DNA of 64,000 bases from Leptospira inadai serovar Lyme str. 10 (GTDB lineage Bacteria; Spirochaetota; Leptospiria; Leptospirales; Leptospiraceae). Numbering within the stretch: position 1 is the stretch's first letter; each line of letters begins with the position of its first letter. The notes beneath the pieces are model-generated. The model saw only the letters and a list, made by a program, of their open reading frames with translations, was not told the DNA's origin and searched no databases. Location: contig NZ_AHMM02000017.1 in the NCBI RefSeq assembly GCF_000243675.2, positions 657,001-721,000 of the forward strand, read 5' to 3'. Below are positions 61,466 through 64,000 of this stretch, one piece after another. A program made the position numbers and the translations under genes.

Positions 61466-61880
61466 CTACGCCCATCCGGTTCGCAATTTTCCGAAAATCA
61501 GTCTCGCCTATTTCCAAAATCCCGAAACGAAAGGGAAAGCCCCAAGATTTTTTATTCGGGATAAAATCAAGTTCGCTAACCATCGGAAGGATCTCGACTT
61601 CCCGAGCCTGACAAAAAGAAACTCTTCTTCGGAAAGGAATGAAATCGGGGCTCATCTGAAATGAAAAGATCCGTTCATCCGAAACTCTTCCGATGGCAGT
61701 AAACTTCCTGCACGCCTTTTTTTCCGCAAACGTTTCTTTGGAAGAATAGATCAGGACCCAATCCCCCTCCCTCATTCTTCGCAAAGGCGCTTTTTTACCG
61801 TGGCAAGCCTGAATGATCCCGTTTTCCTTCCCGGCGTTCGCGTGGTCTCTCGAAGCGACGACGATCCAGAATCGATTCAT
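61452..61880 (-). CDS. EVE-domain protein
   Basis: 142 aa, essentially one EVE (PUA/YTH-like) domain: RFWIVVASRDHANAGKENGI, KAPLRRMREGDWVLIYSS, and ACRKFTAIGRVSDE. EVE domains bind modified bases in DNA or RNA, and are associated with defence or RNA modification in other bacteria. Overlaps the SRPBCC gene by four bases and MarR by 14. Confidence 0.88.
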   Translation of the reverse strand: MNRFWIVVASRDHANAGKENGIIQACHGKKAPLRRMREGDWVLIYSSKETFAEKKACRKFTAIGRVSDERIFSFQMSPDFIPFRRRVSFCQAREVEILPMVSELDFIPNKKSWGFPFRFGILEIGETDFRKIANRMGVDVEG

Positions 61881-62302
61881 TTTTTTGCCTCTCTCACGAA
61901 ATTCGCAAACGTAATTATTTCTTCGCTCATATTCTTGGCCTGCTCTTCTCCGATGATTTTTTTCCAGAGAAACGAAAGAGGTCCCCGAATGCTAAGCTCG
62001 ATCCGAATATCCGTACCATTTTTCGTATCCTCAAAGAAATGCAGAAATTTCATTCTAGCTCCGAACAAATACGTTTCGTCGCCGAAGCTCCGAGGAGATT
62101 GCGCCTCTATGATTTTGACCTTAACTTTCGGACCGCCTTTCGGTTTTAATTCGAATTCCTTGCCCAGTGCCACGGGACCTTCGATTTTTGTCCAAAGAAG
62201 ACCCGAGTCCCATTTAGGCCAATTCGAAATATCGGCTCTTGCGTCCCAAAGGTCTTTGGCGCTGACTCCCTGAACTCTCGTGTTATACTTGTATTCCCAC
62301 AT
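61877..62302 (-). CDS. SRPBCC-family (START-like) ligand-binding protein
   Basis: 141 aa from the ATG with AAGGAGC nine bases upstream. The fold is seen in WDARADISNWPKWDSGL, VKVKIIEAQSPRSFGDET and the closing helix (MSEEIITFANFVREA). Binds a hydrophobic ligand in related families. First of the operon with EVE and MarR. A further upstream frame is not protein-like. Confidence 0.85.
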   Translation of the reverse strand: MWEYKYNTRVQGVSAKDLWDARADISNWPKWDSGLLWTKIEGPVALGKEFELKPKGGPKVKVKIIEAQSPRSFGDETYLFGARMKFLHFFEDTKNGTDIRIELSIRGPLSFLWKKIIGEEQAKNMSEEIITFANFVREAKK

Positions 62303-62315
62303 ATGTTGCTCCTTA

Positions 62316-62356
62316 GTAAGCGTACTTACAATATATAAACAACACTTATAATAAGT
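62316..62356. promoter_or_regulatory. Tandem palindromes, candidate MarR operators
   Basis: GTAAGCGTACTTAC (62316-62329) has 5-bp arms, and ACTTATAATAAGT (62344-62356) is a perfect palindrome with one centre base. Their centres lie about 27 bp apart, just before the SRPBCC start. A MarR dimer encoded in the same operon is the natural binder (inference). Confidence 0.55.
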
Positions 62357-62433
62357 ATACATATTATCAACTCATTTTTTATATGCGTGCTTATTATTTT
62401 TTGTACTGCCGGAACGGGCAAAAGGAAATAAAA

Positions 62434-62464
62434 AAGGCGCCCTCCCAACCCCGGGAGGACGCCC
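62434..62464 (-). terminator. Intrinsic terminator after the lipase
   Basis: GGCG-CCTCC / GGAGG-CGCC stem with one mismatch, followed on the minus strand by a T-run (TTTTTTATTT). Ends the lipase transcript. Confidence 0.85.
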
Positions 62465-62487
62465 ACTTGTCGGTGGATTTAATTAAC

Positions 62488-63408
62488 CTATTGGTTGCTT
62501 TTTGAATTGGACGCCATTTTCAAGAAATAGCCGTTTGTATCATACCAGGTCTGACCTAGATACAAAGCGTTGGTCGCCTCCAAATGGTCGATCCCGGTCG
62601 TCGTAATCGGATAGGACGGACCCCCTTTCCAAGTTCCCCACTGCTGAGACGAGGCAGGAACCACACCGTCATTACTGATGCTCTGTCCGTAAAAAGGAGC
62701 GCCGATCGCGCAAATCGGATAAATAAGCCCCATTGCAGGATGTTCGATTAAATCGGGAACCGTGATCGTCGATCCATACGAGAAATATTTTACGCCGGAA
62801 GCGTTCGGAGTCGAGCTATTAAAGGCAGTCGCTCCCGCAGTCGTAAGCAGTTTTAAGGCGGCTACCGCATTCTGATTCGATTCTCCGTAAACGAAGCCCA
62901 CCACCGTATTCAGAACGGTCGCGACATACGGTAAAGCCCAGCTCGGGATTACGGTCAGAACTACGTTCGCGACAGGACTGCCGTAATGAGGAGTGTTTAA
63001 AGTCGTTAGAGTCGCGACTTTGCTAGCGAATCCGAGATTCGATACGAGATATCTCGCGTCCAATCCACCCTGCGAATGCCCGATAATGTGAACCTTGCCC
63101 GTGTAATTATTCGCAGCCATCGCGGTTTGAATTGCCGTTTTTAGCTGAGCGGCCCTTGCGGAGGAGGAACTCGTAGCCGTTACCGTGGGAGTTAATACGG
63201 TCGCACCTTGGGACTGAAGATAAGCGGCATTACCTCCCCAATAATCGATAATACCGGTTGATTTTCCCCAACCGAACAACCCGTGGGCTAATACAATCGG
63301 ATAAGCTCCGGCTAACGGTTTACTCGAAGAACCTCCGCCCGATGCGTGAACGGCTCCCGACACCAAAAGCGTAAGTCCTATAATCCAAATCCTCAATACT
63401 CTAGACAT
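62488..63408 (-). CDS. Secreted triacylglycerol lipase (Pseudomonas-type family I)
   Basis: 306 aa from the ATG with GAGG seven bases upstream. Signal peptide (IWIIGLTLLVSGAVHA). The oxyanion motif PIVLAHGLFGWG and elbow GHSQGG (Ser112) are present, with Asp247 (SNDGVVP) and His275 (GIDHLEA) completing the triad, as in Pseudomonas/Burkholderia lipases. The family often needs a foldase, not found here. A longer frame to 63483 lacks a ribosome site. Confidence 0.92.
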   Translation of the reverse strand: MSRVLRIWIIGLTLLVSGAVHASGGGSSSKPLAGAYPIVLAHGLFGWGKSTGIIDYWGGNAAYLQSQGATVLTPTVTATSSSSARAAQLKTAIQTAMAANNYTGKVHIIGHSQGGLDARYLVSNLGFASKVATLTTLNTPHYGSPVANVVLTVIPSWALPYVATVLNTVVGFVYGESNQNAVAALKLLTTAGATAFNSSTPNASGVKYFSYGSTITVPDLIEHPAMGLIYPICAIGAPFYGQSISNDGVVPASSQQWGTWKGGPSYPITTTGIDHLEATNALYLGQTWYDTNGYFLKMASNSKSNQ

Positions 63409-63805
63409 TTTTAACCTCTTCTCTTTACTATTCATCACTATCTGCGGAAGATTCCCTCCAAGCTTCCCCTTCCGGAGAGGCATGCGAGAATTTCCTAATT
63501 TCTATTTTTAATTTCAAACTATCGTTACGGAATATATAAAGTATTATCCCAAACGTTCGTTATTAATATTTAAGAAGAACCGAATATTCACAGCCAGCCG
63601 CTCGGTTCGTAATTAAGTAGGTAGTTCTTTATAGTTAGTCGGAAAACCGTCAACTAAAGAATATTATAGAAAAGAGATTATTTCGAAGAAAAAAATTTTT
63701 CTATAACGATTGATATGTATGCAGGAAAGAAAAAGGCAAAGCCGGTAAGGAATATTTTGTTTTCATAATATTCCTAGCTCCGAAACAAGTGCATTCGATC
63801 CTCAA
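63409..63805. other. AT-rich intergenic region
   Basis: About 400 bp upstream of the lipase. No credible gene. The first stretch likely holds the lipase promoter. No clear repeat copy. Confidence 0.5.
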
Positions 63806-63875
63806 CCGACTTCCTTGGCACGGGTCGAACCTGTAGCTACACCGTTAAGAACCCGTCACCTTATCCACAAGTCGG
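63806..63875. other. tRNA-sized structured element (not a functional tRNA)
   Basis: A 70-nt segment closed by perfect CCGACTT (63806-63812) / AAGTCGG (63869-63875) ends, with inner ACGGG / CCCGT and a central palindrome TGTAGCTACA. The minus strand reads GGTTCGACCC and TTCTTAA like T and anticodon loops, but the matching stems do not form. Possibly a decayed tRNA. Confidence 0.3.
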
Positions 63876-63903
63876 GTAAACCTCTATACTTTCATTTGGA
63901 AAA

Positions 63904-64000
63904 GTGAATACGTTCAGATATTGGGTGTTAGATGTAGCCGGAAGAAGAATTGATACCGTCAAATTTAGAGAGAAAGAGACACTCTGCTCAGAGGCTAGCG
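63904..64000 (+). CDS. Start of an unfinished gene, N-terminus resembles GspF/PilC
   Basis: GTG start with GGAAA just upstream; the frame stays open to the window edge (32 codons). The beginning, MNTFRYWVLDVAGRRIDTV, resembles the N-terminus of type II secretion inner-membrane protein GspF/PilC (FRYxALDxxGRxxxG). Too short to be sure. The rest lies outside the window. Confidence 0.4.
   Translation, partial: MNTFRYWVLDVAGRRIDTVKFREKETLCSEAS

Noticed and set aside
63806..63875. Functional tRNA on the minus strand
   Set aside because: T-loop-like and anticodon-loop-like bases are present but their stems do not pair, and there is no D arm.

Overview
The window reads as chromosome of a spirochaete of the Leptospira type. 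This is inferred from gene content: many lipoproteins with relaxed spirochaetal lipoboxes, a fliK-flgD-flgE flagellar block, dense cyclase / HD-GYP / SpoIIE / histidine-kinase signalling, a TonB system, and interleaved small conserved membrane proteins. There is no rRNA or other species marker, so the species is not determined. Base composition looks mid-40s %GC by eye, with AT-richer patches in the accessory stretches near 28-31 kb and 63.5 kb.

Layout. 1-6.2 kb: two very different lipoproteins in one transcript, one cut by the window edge and one about 1,265 residues long, followed after a bidirectional terminator by a TMEM43-family membrane protein. 6.3-27.7 kb: a housekeeping core with trpC, a STAS protein, murD, a GAF/HD-GYP protein, fliK-flgD-flgE, carB, a sulfatase-fold membrane enzyme, rsmD, small secreted and zinc-ribbon proteins, a TonB-like protein, ruvB, an HtrA protease and tmk. 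28.2-31.5 kb: an accessory block anchored on tRNA-Arg(CCG). It holds a duplicated tRNA 3' end, a candidate three-way-junction element, four head-to-tail copies of a dispersed repeat, a higBA toxin-antitoxin pair, a DUF433/DUF5615 pair whose second gene carries a one-base frameshift, and a fifth repeat copy.

31.5-38 kb: an ankyrin protein, then a cobalamin-riboswitch-controlled TonB-dependent receptor with a propeller-like lipoprotein, an unknown secreted protein and a CapA-type protein. 38-50 kb: a methyltransferase, a run of small membrane proteins including two tandem paralogues, a lipoprotein with a complete metzincin zinc motif, an EamA transporter, a histidine kinase, a PAS-GAF-SpoIIE phosphatase, a LemA-TPM-TPM cluster, a hydrolase, a YjbR-type protein and SufE. 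50.5-57.7 kb: a quinone-reductase-like MDR protein, an aldo-keto reductase, two inverted repeat copies and a heptamer satellite, a Tat-exported DOPA-dioxygenase-like protein, trhO, an AlkD-like protein and rmuC. 57.7-64 kb: a membrane adenylate/guanylate cyclase, a lipoprotein, an SRPBCC-EVE-MarR operon behind operator-like palindromes, a secreted lipase, an AT-rich gap and the start of an unfinished gene.

The least ordinary content is the dispersed repeat family. Its copies share CAGAGGAC/GTCCTCTG ends, heptamer tails and an internal hairpin with compensatory base changes between copies. The tRNA-Arg 3' end duplication is the other main signal.
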